Of a stretch of DNA of 64,000 nucleotides, positions 36,525-48,110 are shown in pieces. This stretch comes from Sesamum alatum (taxonomy: Eukaryota > Streptophyta > Magnoliopsida > Lamiales > Pedaliaceae), in NCBI GenBank assembly GCA_034509735.1, contig JACGWO010000002.1, positions 44,471,702 to 44,535,701 of the forward strand, given 5' to 3'. Position 1 is the stretch's first letter; each line of letters opens with the position of its first letter. The notes beneath the pieces are model-generated. The model was not told the origin of the DNA. It was given only the letters and a program-made list of their open reading frames with translations, and searched no databases. A program made the position numbers and the translations under genes.

Positions 36525-39359
36525 TCAAGCAAAGGGGCGCAGATCCTTCAACCCTTTCTTGAGGGCTTCCAAGTGTGTCCTTGAAGCCTCCAAACTTGCA
36601 ACTACTTCATCGTTGAGGGGGGTAGTATTCTCAAGCGCTGCAATTTCCTCCACAATTTCACGAACTCCAACTTGGGCACTATGGAAAAGCTGATTTTCTT
36701 CCTTCAGAGTGGCACACAGGTTCCTCTTGCGCTCTTTCAAATCCGAAAGCTCCTTCTCAACACGCTTCAACTCGTCCGTAGTAGATTGGACCTTGGAAGC
36801 TCCCCCACTTTCTTTAGCTCGGGCCTCTTGAAGACGATCGTTGGCTTCCTTCAACTTCCGGTCGAAAAGATCTTTGGATAACCTTTCAGAAGACGATGAC
36901 CTCGCCTCATCATAAGCAGCAGCCTTGGCAAAACAATGCATTCATTGATTCTTCCACATTTGAGATATCAAAATTCTGAAAACTCTTCACAGACTCAAGA
37001 ACGAAGTAAACGTCGTCTTCGATTGATGAGATGAAATCAATTGGGGTGTTTGATATCTTCACGAGAAGATCACTCCACAGCTTCTGAAGAAACTCCTTTT
37101 GATGATTAAGAAAGAACCTCTCGCCTTCAAATACCGACACAGCGGCTGGGCAGAAGGGTTGTTTCCCCTTAAGCTCCATTCCAAGAGGACAAGTCGTAGC
37201 CAATAAAGTCGACGCTTGACTGTCTTGAGAAGTTTCATCGTCTTCAACGGCTAAGACCTCGGCTTCAAGCTATGATGACGCATCAGCCAAAGTTTGAAAC
37301 AATCACCAGAAAAAAAAAAAAAAAAAAAAAAAAAGGAAAGAAGAAGAGGGACAAAAAAAATAACCTCCTTGACAAAGTTCAACGTCGATGGTCCATGACT
37401 TGAGCCTTCATCAGCAACGTCGATGTTTATTGGTTTCGAGTCCCTCTTCGGCCTCTTCCAATGACGATCAGAGTTGCTACTCCCACTTACTTCCAAGGAA
37501 CGAGGAGCATTTCGCTTCTTATCTACTTCAAAGGGTTCAACCACTTGAGAATTTCGCTTGGGAGAGGAAACAGCCGGCTCACGAGGTTGATCTTGGGCGA
37601 CTCTTTCACCGCACAACTTGCCTTTTGAAGAAGCTTGACTTGGGCCCAAAGCAAGTAACTTCGTCATGTTTTCTTCAAAGTAGCCACCGTGAACTCCAAG
37701 CCACCACCTTTTGTACGCCTCGGAGGAAAACTTCTTCATATTTGGGGGCATGGGAGGGAACACCACCTTTTCCTTAGTCTTGGACAGAGTGCACATGCGC
37801 CAATAACGGATTCCACCCTCTAAAGAAGTTTCGCGAACATCTTGCGAAAGAATCCCCGGCACTTCTTGGAAGAAACCAAATTGACGACTAAATCGATGAG
37901 GGCTATAGGGCTCAACAACGAAGTGATCGCCTTGCCGCAAAGGAAGGTAGTTCCAACGGACGGCCATGAAATAGATTTCTTCAGATTCTTTGGCATGCCC
38001 GTCGTCTGTGAATAAAAAATCTTTGTCCCTCACAATCATATTGCAAGTCCAAGAAATAAAGTCGCCTCTGTGTAGCCGCTTTCTCGCCTCTTGCGGATCG
38101 TAGTACTTTGCGCCTCCTTCGCCTGAAAAGAGCGTCATCTTGGGCCCTCGAACGCTTTGCACAAGTTGATAATGAGTCTTGAAATAATAAGCTATTCAAC
38201 TATAAACAAAATGAATCGGAAATGGAGAGTGTACGCGAGTTGGCCTTGGGGAGCCGGAAATCTTATTCAAACCTCTGTAAATACTAGCCAAGACAGGAAC
38301 TGCAAGACCAATCCTTCGACCGGCTGCCATAGCATTTGCCACCTTGAAAATACTTGGGCGTATTGAACCGAAATCTTGAGTGGGAAGGACAAAAGTACAA
38401 AGCCAACACGCCAAATACGCCGCCAAGAATGTCTCTTCCTTTGAACTCTCTTCAATACCAAGCCTCGAGAACAATACCTCGTCCGCCGTGGACCACTTGC
38501 CATGTACCCCAACGGTCCCGGAGGGGTTATGAGTTGATTTAGGACGAACGGCCTTCTTCTCTTTACGTGGAGGAGGCTCGCAGTATTTCGTCGCCCTTCT
38601 AAGCCAAAACTTGACCCATTGGTCGATAGGAACTTGAGAGGGTTGACCATCGTTATTACTCTTTCGAAGCAAATGGTAAGCATGGAGTAGGAACTTGCAA
38701 GAACGAAGCACAAGTCTCCGTCCTGTCTCGTCAACCCCGTTAAGCTCCTTGACACTTGGAACAACTTCGTCATAAAGGAGTCCCGCCATAGGAAGTCTGG
38801 AAAGGGTATGCACGTCCCACAACGAAATAGACAATTCTCCAAAGGACGTCAGAAGAGTATTGGTGGATGGGCACCACGCTTCGCAAAACGCCTTGACGAT
38901 ATCAGAATTGCGGTCGTAGGTAAATAGTGAGGCGTATACGGCATCATATACTTGGGCCGCAACTAGCTTGTCTTTGCACCGGCTGAGTACATCTTCTGTC
39001 CACTCCCAAAACCCTTTGATGAAATGGAACTCGCCGGCAAAGTGAACGTTGTCGCCCCACTTGGCTTTCCCTTCAATGATGCGGCGGCCTAACGTCGGTA
39101 GAGAGCTTGGTTCATTAGAACAACGGTGATGAGTCGCTTGTAGAGACCACGCCTTGGAAGTCTTGCTCAATGAGACTTCTCGAGACCATTGTTCCGTGTG
39201 AAGTGGAGTCGTCAACCTCGGCCATTGCTTCACATATCGACCAATGAGAGGAGCATGAGTCACCAAAGTTGTTCCTTTGTCCGAGGGTTGAGTTTCATCG
39301 TCAAGAATGATCAAGTTCTGTTGACCGGAGGAAAGAGGCTCGTCTTTGAAGTAAACCAT
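36525..39359 (-). pseudogene. Antisense plant mobile domain gene in Tat element
   Basis: It runs opposite to gag-pol. The likely start is the ATG at 39359, just after an AG acceptor-like site, so an upstream non-coding exon is possible. The PMD follows: GEFHFIKGFWEWTEDVL, GELSISLWDVHTLSRLPMAG, AYLACWLCTFVLP, IFKVANAMAAGRRIGLAVP. The frame continues (38162-37380, KMTLFSGEGGAKYYDPQEAR) after a single in-frame TGA at 38198-38196. A probable intron with a long pyrimidine tract spans about 37375-37270. A C-terminal coiled coil (LKRVEKELSDLKERKRN) ends at 36525 after a one-base shift in a T run near 36945. Antisense extra ORFs are known in Tat elements; PMD proteins are otherwise linked to silencing and to MULEs. 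Function in the element is unknown. Confidence 0.78.
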
Positions 39360-39429
39360 GTTGCAACCTATCAAAGCACAAAGAATAGGTTTAATTGAGT
39401 TAGTGAAAAAAAAGAAACTCAAATAAATC

Positions 39430-41104
39430 TATGACATACCGTTGGTAAAAACACATGGATTCGCAAAGGAATTGGGTTCAACGACCTACACCCTTTTATA
39501 TGCTAGATCCGAATCCCGTCGAGACAGACAAGATTTCATGGTTTCATAAAATAGCTAAGGGTTGAAAGTGAAAAAAAAAAGGAAGAAGAAGGGAAAACTA
39601 GTGATCGGCAAAACGAATAAAACTCTCTCAAGATAAAGTGTGGTACTGTAAAAGGAATTAACATCATAACATACCTTTAGCAAATTGTCAAAGCCGGTGA
39701 CGGAGGCTCGTGTTGTTCCTGAAATCGCTTTGCAGATTTTCTTTTCTAAAAAAAAAAAAACTACTTCAGAAACGATTGATACGAATTCGCGAAATCAATT
39801 GTCACGGAAGTAGAATTGAAAATCAAAGAAGGTTGGTCAAACAAATAAAGATCCGAAGTCATTCAAAAATTGGTATTCAAGAAGAAGACATTTAAAGGAT
39901 AACTTGTGGCCAAAACGAATCACAGTATTTTTTTTTTCGCTCAAATTGAAGTGGACGTTTACCTATTAGACATAGAAAAAAACGTTGTAAGGAAATGTCT
40001 AAAGAGGAAACCCATACATGAAAAGCATACTAGGTTACCACCTGTAGGCATCCATGTTTTCTGATGAAATCAAAGTCTTTTTCGGATTCAGTTTGTAACA
40101 TGAGTTAAATTTGGCATTCAAATTCAAGGTATACACACATACCTCAAGACACTCAATTCTCTTTCTGCCACTGAATGGTATAACAAACCACAAAGACCAA
40201 CAACTTTTTAGTGTGACAATCAATTTGCACCAGCGGGATGAGCACGAGATGATATAAACAGGGGCCTACCGCAAATATGCGCAATAAGGCTTGGATTACA
40301 ACAAATCCTATATTTTCAAGTAATTGCGGTACTTTCATTTGTCCGCATTTTGTATGCTTCACCGTCGTACCTCAAGTAGTTTTTCTGCAAAAAAATCTGA
40401 AATCAGCCTATTAAGACATTAAAACGAACACCTGGTGTGCTTCTCAAAAAAAATTGAAAAAAAAATATATGCTGCTACCGCAGCATACCACAAATTCTTC
40501 CAACAAAGCCACAATGCTTGTTGATGATGGATTAAGCTCTTTATATAGGTGTTTAATTGAAGTATTTGAGTATAATTGGGATTCAAAATTTAGTCCGATT
40601 AGAACTCAATTTAAAGATGTGTCACCATTTCCATCTCCATCAAAATAAGAATTCTCCTTGTCCAGGAATTCAATTTGCAGAAGGAATTTAAAAAAAGAGG
40701 AAGTCGAAGCTGCTGTTGCTGCAATCTCTAATTGAAGAAGATGATGGGTGTAATCCCATGCACTTGGACCATGTACACCAAGTGAGATGTGGGCCTATCT
40801 TAAAGAAGAAATTGAGGATTAATGAATACCAAATCCTGTAGGCTTTGTTGGCCCAAGACTGAACACAAAAAAAAAAAAAAAAGAAGAAGGGTGCGTGACT
40901 TGGTCTAGTGGTTTGTTGTGAAGCTCAGTTCGTCTCTCGGCCTAAGTGTCAAACTAAAAATGGTAGCCGACTTATATTGATGGATTACCTATGAAAGAAT
41001 TGGCCAATCCAATGCAAGTTAAGGCCCATTCAAATGTGAATCATATTTTCGTGACTCATTCACTTCGAAAATTATAAATTCAAGCATATATTCGTGAACG
41101 AGTC
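39430..41104. other. Tat 3' non-coding region
   Basis: There is no credible coding frame on either strand. It probably includes the promoter and leader of the antisense PMD gene (the minus strand upstream of 39359). It ends with a short polypurine tract (GAGGGGG) at 41106-41115, next to the 3' LTR. Confidence 0.6.
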
Positions 41105-41117
41105 TCGAGGGGGCATT

Positions 41118-42039
41118 TGTAGACAAATAAATTTTGCGCCCAATCAAATGATGACAAGTGGAAAATATATATTATTTATCGATTATATTCTATTTTTCTA
41201 TTTATATTTTGGAATTTACTAAATTAATTCTAAATATAAATAGTTAAATTAATTGATATTTTAATATATATTTCGTCATCAAATCAACGGTCGACACGTG
41301 TCAAATTGAGGTGTTCCGGCCAATCAAATCAAAGACAAATATTTCTTGTATTATCTCTTTGAAAAATACAAAAATTAAAGAGATAATATTGAAATTTACC
41401 AATCATATCTTCCCAAATATTTAATGTATTTATCTCTTTAAATTAAAATAAAGAGATAATACAAAATAAGTGTTCAAGTTCACCACAACTCTACCTCTTT
41501 GACAGCTATATAAAGGGGTCATGGGAACTCATTCAACACACATACAAGCAAGAGAGCATTCAAGAAGTCTCGAAATCCTCTCAAGCAAATCAAGGAAGAT
41601 CCACGGCGTTCTAGGAAAGATTCAAGGCGTTCGTCGCGGGAATCGTCCAAAGTCAACGTTTGATTCGACAAGAAGTCTGAAGACCGGCGAATTAACGTTA
41701 TCAAGACAGAAGTCCACCTTGGCGGAAGATCAAAGTCTCAAATCCACCAAGAACATCCTAAATTCAAGTCAAATATCGTCAAGTTTATAGCGTTTGATCC
41801 GGGAACAAGTCAACGACCCCCGAATTAACGTTATTCAAAGTCAAAGTCAACGTTAAAGGAGATCAAACGTCACAGTCTCACCTCTGAAGTTGCCGAAGTC
41901 AAAGATCACGTTCTTGAAGGGAAGAATCAGAGGTTTTCAAGTAGAGATTTCGCACCCACAAAATACTCAATTCAATTCAAGAATTTATTTGTAATATTTT
42001 CGTATTTCGTAAATTCAGGAACACGAAAATCTGTTTACA
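41118..42039 (+). repeat. Tat element 3' LTR, 922 bp
   Basis: It is near-identical to 28619-29542, with three substitutions and two one-base gaps by eye. Its TATA box is at 41507-41514. The polypurine tract directly precedes it. Confidence 0.92.
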
Positions 42040-42044
42040 ACTGT

Positions 42045-43048
42045 CACCAAACCGAATCACAGATATAATCTGTTTGCCTTGAAGAAATTATACGTCCCGT
42101 TTTGAATGTGCACAAGGGTACTACGCAACTTCTTCTAGGATAAGACGGTTTCAGTTCTAAGGTATGCACTTTTACCGAAGAACACCTCGAAACAACACTC
42201 AGTAGCCTTATGGAAACTGAGGTCAAAGCTCGGATATATGAGAGGAAACGATCATAGATTTCAGCTTGTGAAATCTGTAAAAACCGAGAGCAATTTTTCA
42301 GAGAGAGAGGCAATTGTTTGTATTGTTTTTCGTATGTTGTGTCTTTTCGAAGTGAGCATTTTCAGCCTTTATATAGGCACCAAAATTAGCAGCATTAAGC
42401 TGCCATTACAGCACCATTAAGCTGCCATAACCGTAGCATTAATCCAGATTTAAGACCATCATAATGCAGCTATTAAATCACCATAAAACATGATTAAAAT
42501 CTGGATTAAAAACCTGATAAAAACAACATTTAAAAGCAGTAAAAACAGGTTAAAACGGACAGAAACAACTGAAAAACTTCAGCTGTTATCAAAGTTTTAA
42601 AATTCGAATTTTAATGCCATTAAAACATTTTGACCAATATAAATTTTAATCCAGATAAAATCAAATGGTTTCTGCTACAAAAAGATAGATACTGAGGTCC
42701 GAACCCGAGTCGGGCCGCGCGGGCAACGGCGGCACGCCTGTGGTGCAACCCCATGTTCACTCTAGTCTCCATAACACTTCACACATATATTGAACATTGA
42801 ACTTGATATAAGGAGTTTAAGTTATCTTTAAACTTCCAATGTGGGACAACATTGAGTATGAAACACTCACCCCCACATACACCTTATATCCTTATCAAGG
42901 CTCCACACTTTCCCATCATAATTCTATGTGGGACAAGCGTAATCTCTTTATTTCTCTCACTATCTAATCTGTGGATTCACATGTAATTGAACCCAGATTT
43001 TAGAACAAATTTGTTGTTACAAATTAACTTTATAAAATGTCAATTACA
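42045..43048 (-). repeat. Copia 5' LTR, part 2
   Basis: It continues the LTR begun at 28417, joined in the ancestral copy at CCAAATACTGTCACC as seen intact at 23270-23284. It includes about 200 bp (42540-42740), with a GC-rich stretch near 42710-42740, that the other LTR has lost. It ends TTACA at 43048. Confidence 0.8.
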
Positions 43049-44266
43049 ATACAAACTAAGTTGTTGGTTAAGTATTACAAGTAACTAAATCATCCAACAA
43101 TTAGTAATGACAAAATAACTAACGATTTCCACTAGATGTTGTTGCTCCTGTTGTTCAGACCACCGACAAATCGATGGATTGTGTATCCCACATTTCGAAG
43201 CAATTATGGACCAATTCTTGTAAGTCTGCCCCCCTCTTTTTAGCTTTGTCAAGAGCAGTTTCAAACAATTTTCTATTTTCTACTGTTTTATTTTTTAAAT
43301 TCTTCCTTTATTTTTGTCGCACTAGAATGCATATCCTCCACTGTTTTTGTCAACTCATTAAGCTTCTCCTCTAATACTCTTGATGTTGAACTAAATGAAC
43401 TTGCATTGTAGGTGACTAAGTTACTCCATAATCCATAATAAGGAATAAATCCAACAAATTCTTGAGAACAACACATAGGAAATGATGAAAAACTTCCAGA
43501 GGAGTAATAATGCAATTTGCTTGGTTTGATTTTTGTACAATTTTAATATAAAAGTTCAAGGGCAAAATGGTAAATTTTAAGCTTTTGGTTAAAAATTACA
43601 AACCTCAGGTGGATATTTGTAATTTTTCAAACAATAAGGAATATTTATAATTATGCTAAATTTCAGGAAAAGTGACTGTAATCTACCAATCAAGTTAGTT
43701 ATACACACTGTTTTCTTATTAGAACATTTCAAGATCAAATCATTGTGTACTCAACCAGACAACAAAGTCATGTTAAGCTCATGTAGCCCTGTCATTTTCC
43801 TTGTTTCAACTTTTAGCGACCGGGGTCGCACAACCCCTATAAATAACCACTGTTTTTTTTTTCTTTTTTTTTTTTGATGAAATAACCACTGTTTAAATAT
43901 CGTAATAAATTAATATTATTAATCACGTTAAACAAAATCAAAGTAAAAATTTAAATTTTTACCACAATTAATTAATATTAGCTATAGTCAAAACATTTAC
44001 TATGATTTAGACCATGGTTAATGTTTTGACAACACTTGCAGAAACAACGGATAATGACCATTGCGAAATAGTAATTAATTTGTATTTGTTAAGATTTATT
44101 TTTTTTCTGACATAATTAGCCTAGTGAAAATTCATATTCTTTTTATGTTTACCAAATTCAAATTAATCATGCAAAACTCGACTTGAATAAAATGCTCATA
44201 CCTGTCTAATCTGCACCACTCTCACTCTTTGATCTTTCCAACCCCACAACCAATTTGCAGTGGCAT
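43049..44266. other. Mixed transposon debris
   Basis: At 43100-43515 (minus strand) a charged coiled-coil-like frame (RVLEEKLNELTKTVEDMHSSATKIKEE, read in parts) resembles the C-terminal region of En/Spm-type plant transposases. At 43498-43690 lies a truncated copy of the 424-426-bp MITE family. At about 43905-44120 is a decayed copy of the 303-bp CACTA MITE. There is no intact gene. Confidence 0.45.
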
Positions 44267-45384
44267 AGTCACTACAAAAAAACAGGACTATAGCAATGGA
44301 TTTTTTGCAATGAACCAATTCGTTGCAAATTTGCAACGACCTTTGCTACAACTTTGCAACGGATTCTAATTTTTTTTTACATTTTCGTTGCAATTTCCGT
44401 GGCAAATTAACAATGATATTTTGCAACGGACTATCCATGGCAAAATTCCGTTGCAGAATTTGGTCAACTTTAAAATGTTCCACATTCAACATAAGTCGTT
44501 GCAAAAGTCGTGGCAAAATATTGCAACGACATATTCCGTTACAAACTTCCAACGGTTTTTGCAACGGACGTCTTTCGTTGCATACTTTGCAACGAAGATT
44601 GTAGTTAAATCCGTTGCAAAAAATTTGCAACGGACTTTGTAACGAACCCGTGTCGTTGCAATTTGAATATTGTGATTTGCAATGAATTTAGTGACGACAC
44701 ATTGTTCGTTGCACAACTTGCCGACAATTTTGCAACGGAGTTGCAACGACCTTTGAAGTCGTTGCAATCCGTACATACAGCTGTAAGCATTAATTATTGA
44801 GCCGTTGAATTTGCAATGATTTTTGCAACGGATTTTTCCGTTGCAATATGTTTGTGACAGTTGTAACCTACTATTTTAAAATGCTATATGTTTTGCAACG
44901 GATTTTGCAACGGTATTATAATTTCGTTGCAAATCCGTTACAAAATCCGTAAACATGCGACCTTTATAAGAAAGGTTTTAAGAAAGATTACTGCAATTGG
45001 ACATCTTATGGTGATAACGATCTCCCGTGGCTGACGATTAATGTGGTACGGCTAGGGGTGGACGCAAGTGTGAGGTACTGCATTGGCATTCTAAAGCCCC
45101 TTCTACGTTCTCAATGCCCGCGTCGACCCTATCCTCGCGTAAGGTGAGTTGATCGTCCATTGACAGAAGTTCATAGGCTTTTTAAGGAGGGATAACTAAA
45201 CAACGGCCAATACAGATGGATTATGAGCATTCAATTTCAGCTGACACCTCTGTAGATCAAACGACAAATTGGAATAAATATGAGCAATTGAATTGGGATC
45301 GGAGGATGGTGTGTGATGCAGCTGGTCCTGTATCTCGTCCACAGGGGGATGTATTCAATATGCAATTTGGAGAAAATATTTTCA

Positions 45385-46281
45385 CTTGGATTCTTTGATT
45401 CAATGGAGCATCTCTTGGTTCACTTACCGTACGAGGCTCGAGTAGGTGGTCCAGTGCAATATAGATGGATGTATCCTTTTGAGAGGTATTATTATTATTG
45501 TTGAAAATTTAAATATGCATAATTTTTGCTTATGTATCTAATTTTTTGAATTCCACTATATTTTGCAATAGGTTCCTCCATACTTTGAAGAAAAAGGTGA
45601 AGAACAAAGCTGCTGTAAAGGCTTCAATTTGTGAAGCCTACATTGTTGAGGAAATCTCGACCTTCGCCATGCATTATTTTGCACCCGATGTTATTTGCAA
45701 AAGGCGTAGACCTGGGAGGAATGACGATGGTTTAAACAATGAAGGAGTTGAACACATTTCTATTTTCAATCATTCCGGACGTCCCTACGGTGCCTAAAAA
45801 ATGAGGTACATCACCGGTAAAGAAAGACATGTTGCTGAGACTTATATAGTAGCTAATTGTCCAAAAGCACAACCATACTATGAGTAAGTTTTAAATATGT
45901 TTATTTGCTTAGTACATAAATATCTTTAGATTATTAATTAAAGTATATTCGTTACTATTGTAGGACCTTTTTGCATGATTTGTATGAGCGGTATGATGTT
46001 GATACAGTTGACATTGATGGCATAGTTGCAATGCAATTTCTTCCATGGTTCAAAACTTACGTAAGTTTTTGACAAGTTTTTGCTTATCTATATTGTAAAT
46101 GTAGAACTATTGAAAATGAAATTCAACCTCTAGATGACAGCATAAGCATTTTTCTTGATGAGGATAATAAAACGAAAGATGATGAAGAGGAAGAAGACAG
46201 TTTTGAAGAATACGAAACGACTGATGATGATGAAGATGATAATGAAGAAGATGATGATGATGAAGATGAGAATGATTATTA
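45385..46281 (+). pseudogene. CACTA transposase-associated DUF4218 relic
   Basis: A first exon reads FFDSMEHLLVHLPYEARVGG and PVQYRWMYPFER, ending at a GT near 45486. A second exon from about 45572 reads FLHTLKKKVKNKAAVKASIC, EAYIVEEISTFAMHYF and RRRPGRNDDG, the core of the DUF4218 domain next to the TNP2 transposase in plant CACTA elements. A stop (TAA at about 45796) interrupts it before RYITGKERHVAETYIVANCP. A further exon near 45963 and an acidic Asp/Glu-rich end (46150-46281) follow. The TNP2 domain expected upstream is absent. The role of DUF4218 is not established. Confidence 0.78.
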
Positions 46282-46554
46282 ATTGAACATAATGTATTGA
46301 TGATTTTGTCATGATATTTTATCTCATTTACTAATTGAAGAGTATATCTTAAATCATTTATCCCATATCATTTTAAAAAAAAATTATTAATTATAAAATA
46401 TTTTATTTCATTTATTAATTAAAACTATATCTTAAATCATTTATCTCATTTAATTTTAAAAATAATTATTAATTTAAAATTATTTTTTTCGATTTTCTAA
46501 TTGAATAGTATATCTCATTTAATTTTAAATAAAATTATTAATTTTAAAAATAAT

Positions 46555-47160
46555 TTAACGTTTTACTATACACTTTCCCTCCTCATTTTCACATCCAAAT
46601 TTTTCCCCCCCTTTCCCTCCTCTATTTTCTAAACCCTAATTTTTTCCCCCCTTTCCCTCCCTCTTTTCCCCCTCTCCCCCTTCCCCCTTCCCCATACATT
46701 TTCACCACAACATTTCTCTCCCCCCCTTTCCCTCCCTCTTTTCCCCTCTCCCCCTTCCCCCTGTCGCCGCCGGTCGCCGCCGCCACCACGAGGTATGCTT
46801 CTCCTCCTTTCCTCTCCTCTTGTCTTTCTCCTCTTTTCTTTCTTCTAATTTTTCTTTTTTAGTTTTTGTTGAAGTTTTCGCCGCCGCCCGCCCGCCGCTG
46901 CGAGGTATGCTTTTCCTCCTTTTTTCTCCTCTTTTCTTTCTTATATTTTTTTTTTCAATTTTTTGTGAAGTCTTCGCCGCCGCCCGCCCGCCGCTGCAAG
47001 GTATGCTTCTCCTCCTTTCTTCTCCTCTTCTCTTTCTCCACTTTTCTTTCTTATATATATATTTTTTTCAGTTTTTGACTTTTTTTAGAGCCGCCTGCCG
47101 CCGCCGCTACTGCCCTCCACCGCTGTCCGCCGCCGCCCGCCGAGGTCCTCCACTTTCTTC
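46555..47160 (+). repeat. Pyrimidine/CCG-rich tandem repeats in CACTA
   Basis: First come repeated CCCCCTTTCCCTCCCTC-type blocks (46600-46760). Then come at least three copies of a unit of about 110 bp beginning CGCCGCCGCCCGCC, passing a GAGGTATGCTT splice-donor-like site and running into a T/C-rich tract (about 46790, 46878, 46975, with a partial near 47095). The 139-codon frame across it is low-complexity and probably not a protein. Confidence 0.7.
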
Positions 47161-47569
47161 TAGTTTTTCATGTCCAAAACCCTTTTACTTCTTTAGTTTT
47201 TTATGTCTAAAACCCTTTTACTTGTTTAGTTTTGTTTAATTTTTCATGTCCAAAACTTCTAATTCCCTACATGAATATATGCTATATTGAGTATTGACTA
47301 AGTCATATTTTGTTCATGTGCAAAATTGAGTATTTTGTTCTATTTTGTTATAAAATGCATATTGAGTATGTTATATTGAATATGTGTTGGTATAAAATGT
47401 ATATTAAATATGTGTTTAATATAAAATTGTGTATGACAATGTAATATATTGAGTATTTGGTTGATATATTGAGAATGTGGTTGGTATATTGAGGTGGATG
47501 GGAATGATAATTGTATTGATGAGGTTGGATGAGTGTTGTTGATTATGATTGTAGATTAGGATTTTTATT

Positions 47570-48110
47570 AACATAAACTCATCTAAACTAATGTACCTAA
47601 GTTATATCACAAGTTAAAATTTTAATTAAACTAATTTAACTTGGTTATATCATAAGTTAAAAATGCAACTAAACTAATGTAACTTAGTTAACTTTCAAGT
47701 TAAAATTTTCAATTAAACTAATTTTACTTAGTTAACTCACAAGTTAGAAAACAAACTCCACTAATGTAATTTTGTTAACTTTCTATTTAAAATCTTTAAC
47801 TAAACTAATTTAACTTAGTTAACTCACAAGTTAAAAACTCAACTAAACTAATGTAATTTTGTAACTAATGTAATTTTGTTAACATTCAACTTAAAATCTT
47901 TAACTAAATTAATTTAACTTAGCTATTTCACAAGTTAAAAATGCAACTAAACTAATGTAACTTAGTTAACTTTCAAATTAAAATTTCAATTAAACTAATT
48001 TTACTAGTTAAATCACAAGTTAAAAATCTAACTCCACTAATGTAATTTTGTTAAATTTCAACTTAAAATCTTTAACTAAACTAATTTAATTTAGTTAACT
48101 CCATTGAATG
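47570..48110 (+). repeat. AT-rich tandem array in CACTA
   Basis: About a dozen diverged copies of a unit of roughly 40-45 bp, built on AACTAAACTAATGTAACTTA followed by GTTAACTTTCAAGTTAAAAT, run head to tail, with a higher-order alternation between TTTAACTTAG and TGTAATTTTG variants. It lies between the CCG block and the right subterminal array. Confidence 0.75.

Larger units (their letters stand above)
28619..42039 (+). mobile_element. Young Ty3/gypsy (Tat-type) retrotransposon, 13.4 kb
   Basis: The ends are TGTAGAC and TTTACA with an exact 5-bp duplication ACTGT (28614-28618, 42040-42044), inside the copia 5' LTR. The LTRs (28619-29542 and 41118-42039) differ by three substitutions and two one-base indels over about 923 bp, a recent insertion. 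The order is LTR, PBS, gag-pro, RT-RNase H, an extra archaeal-type RNase H, integrase, non-coding region, antisense PMD gene, polypurine tract, LTR. The second RNase H and lack of a chromodomain place it in the Tat group of non-chromoviruses. Confidence 0.93.
23081..43048 (-). mobile_element. Decayed Ty1/copia retrotransposon, split by Tat element
   Basis: The element lies on the minus strand. Its LTRs are 23081-24542 (3' LTR) and 28417-28618 plus 42045-43048 (5' LTR), the latter cut in two by the gypsy insertion 28619-42039. Protease, integrase, RT and RNase H are recognisable in copia order between 28197 and 25081 but in many frames. The gag region and primer-binding site are missing at the 5' LTR junction, so it is deleted there. 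LTR comparison over about 199 bases near the split shows 15 substitutions and one indel, so it is old. No 5-bp target duplication was found at the outer ends. Confidence 0.85.

Noticed and set aside
38267..38842. 191-codon frame overlapping the antisense PMD gene
   Set aside because: It is a different frame of the same strand; the PMD motifs are all in the 39359-38196 frame.
44323..44790. Overlapping frames of 60-96 codons on both strands
   Set aside because: They run through the TTGCAACGG subterminal repeat arrays, which lack stops by composition.
46820..47239. 139-codon Phe/Pro/Leu-rich frame
   Set aside because: It is produced by tandem CT/CCG repeats inside the CACTA element and has no protein-like composition.
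47570..48110. CRISPR-like array
   Set aside because: The repeats are diverged, AT-rich and contiguous without unique spacers, and this is a plant nuclear sequence.
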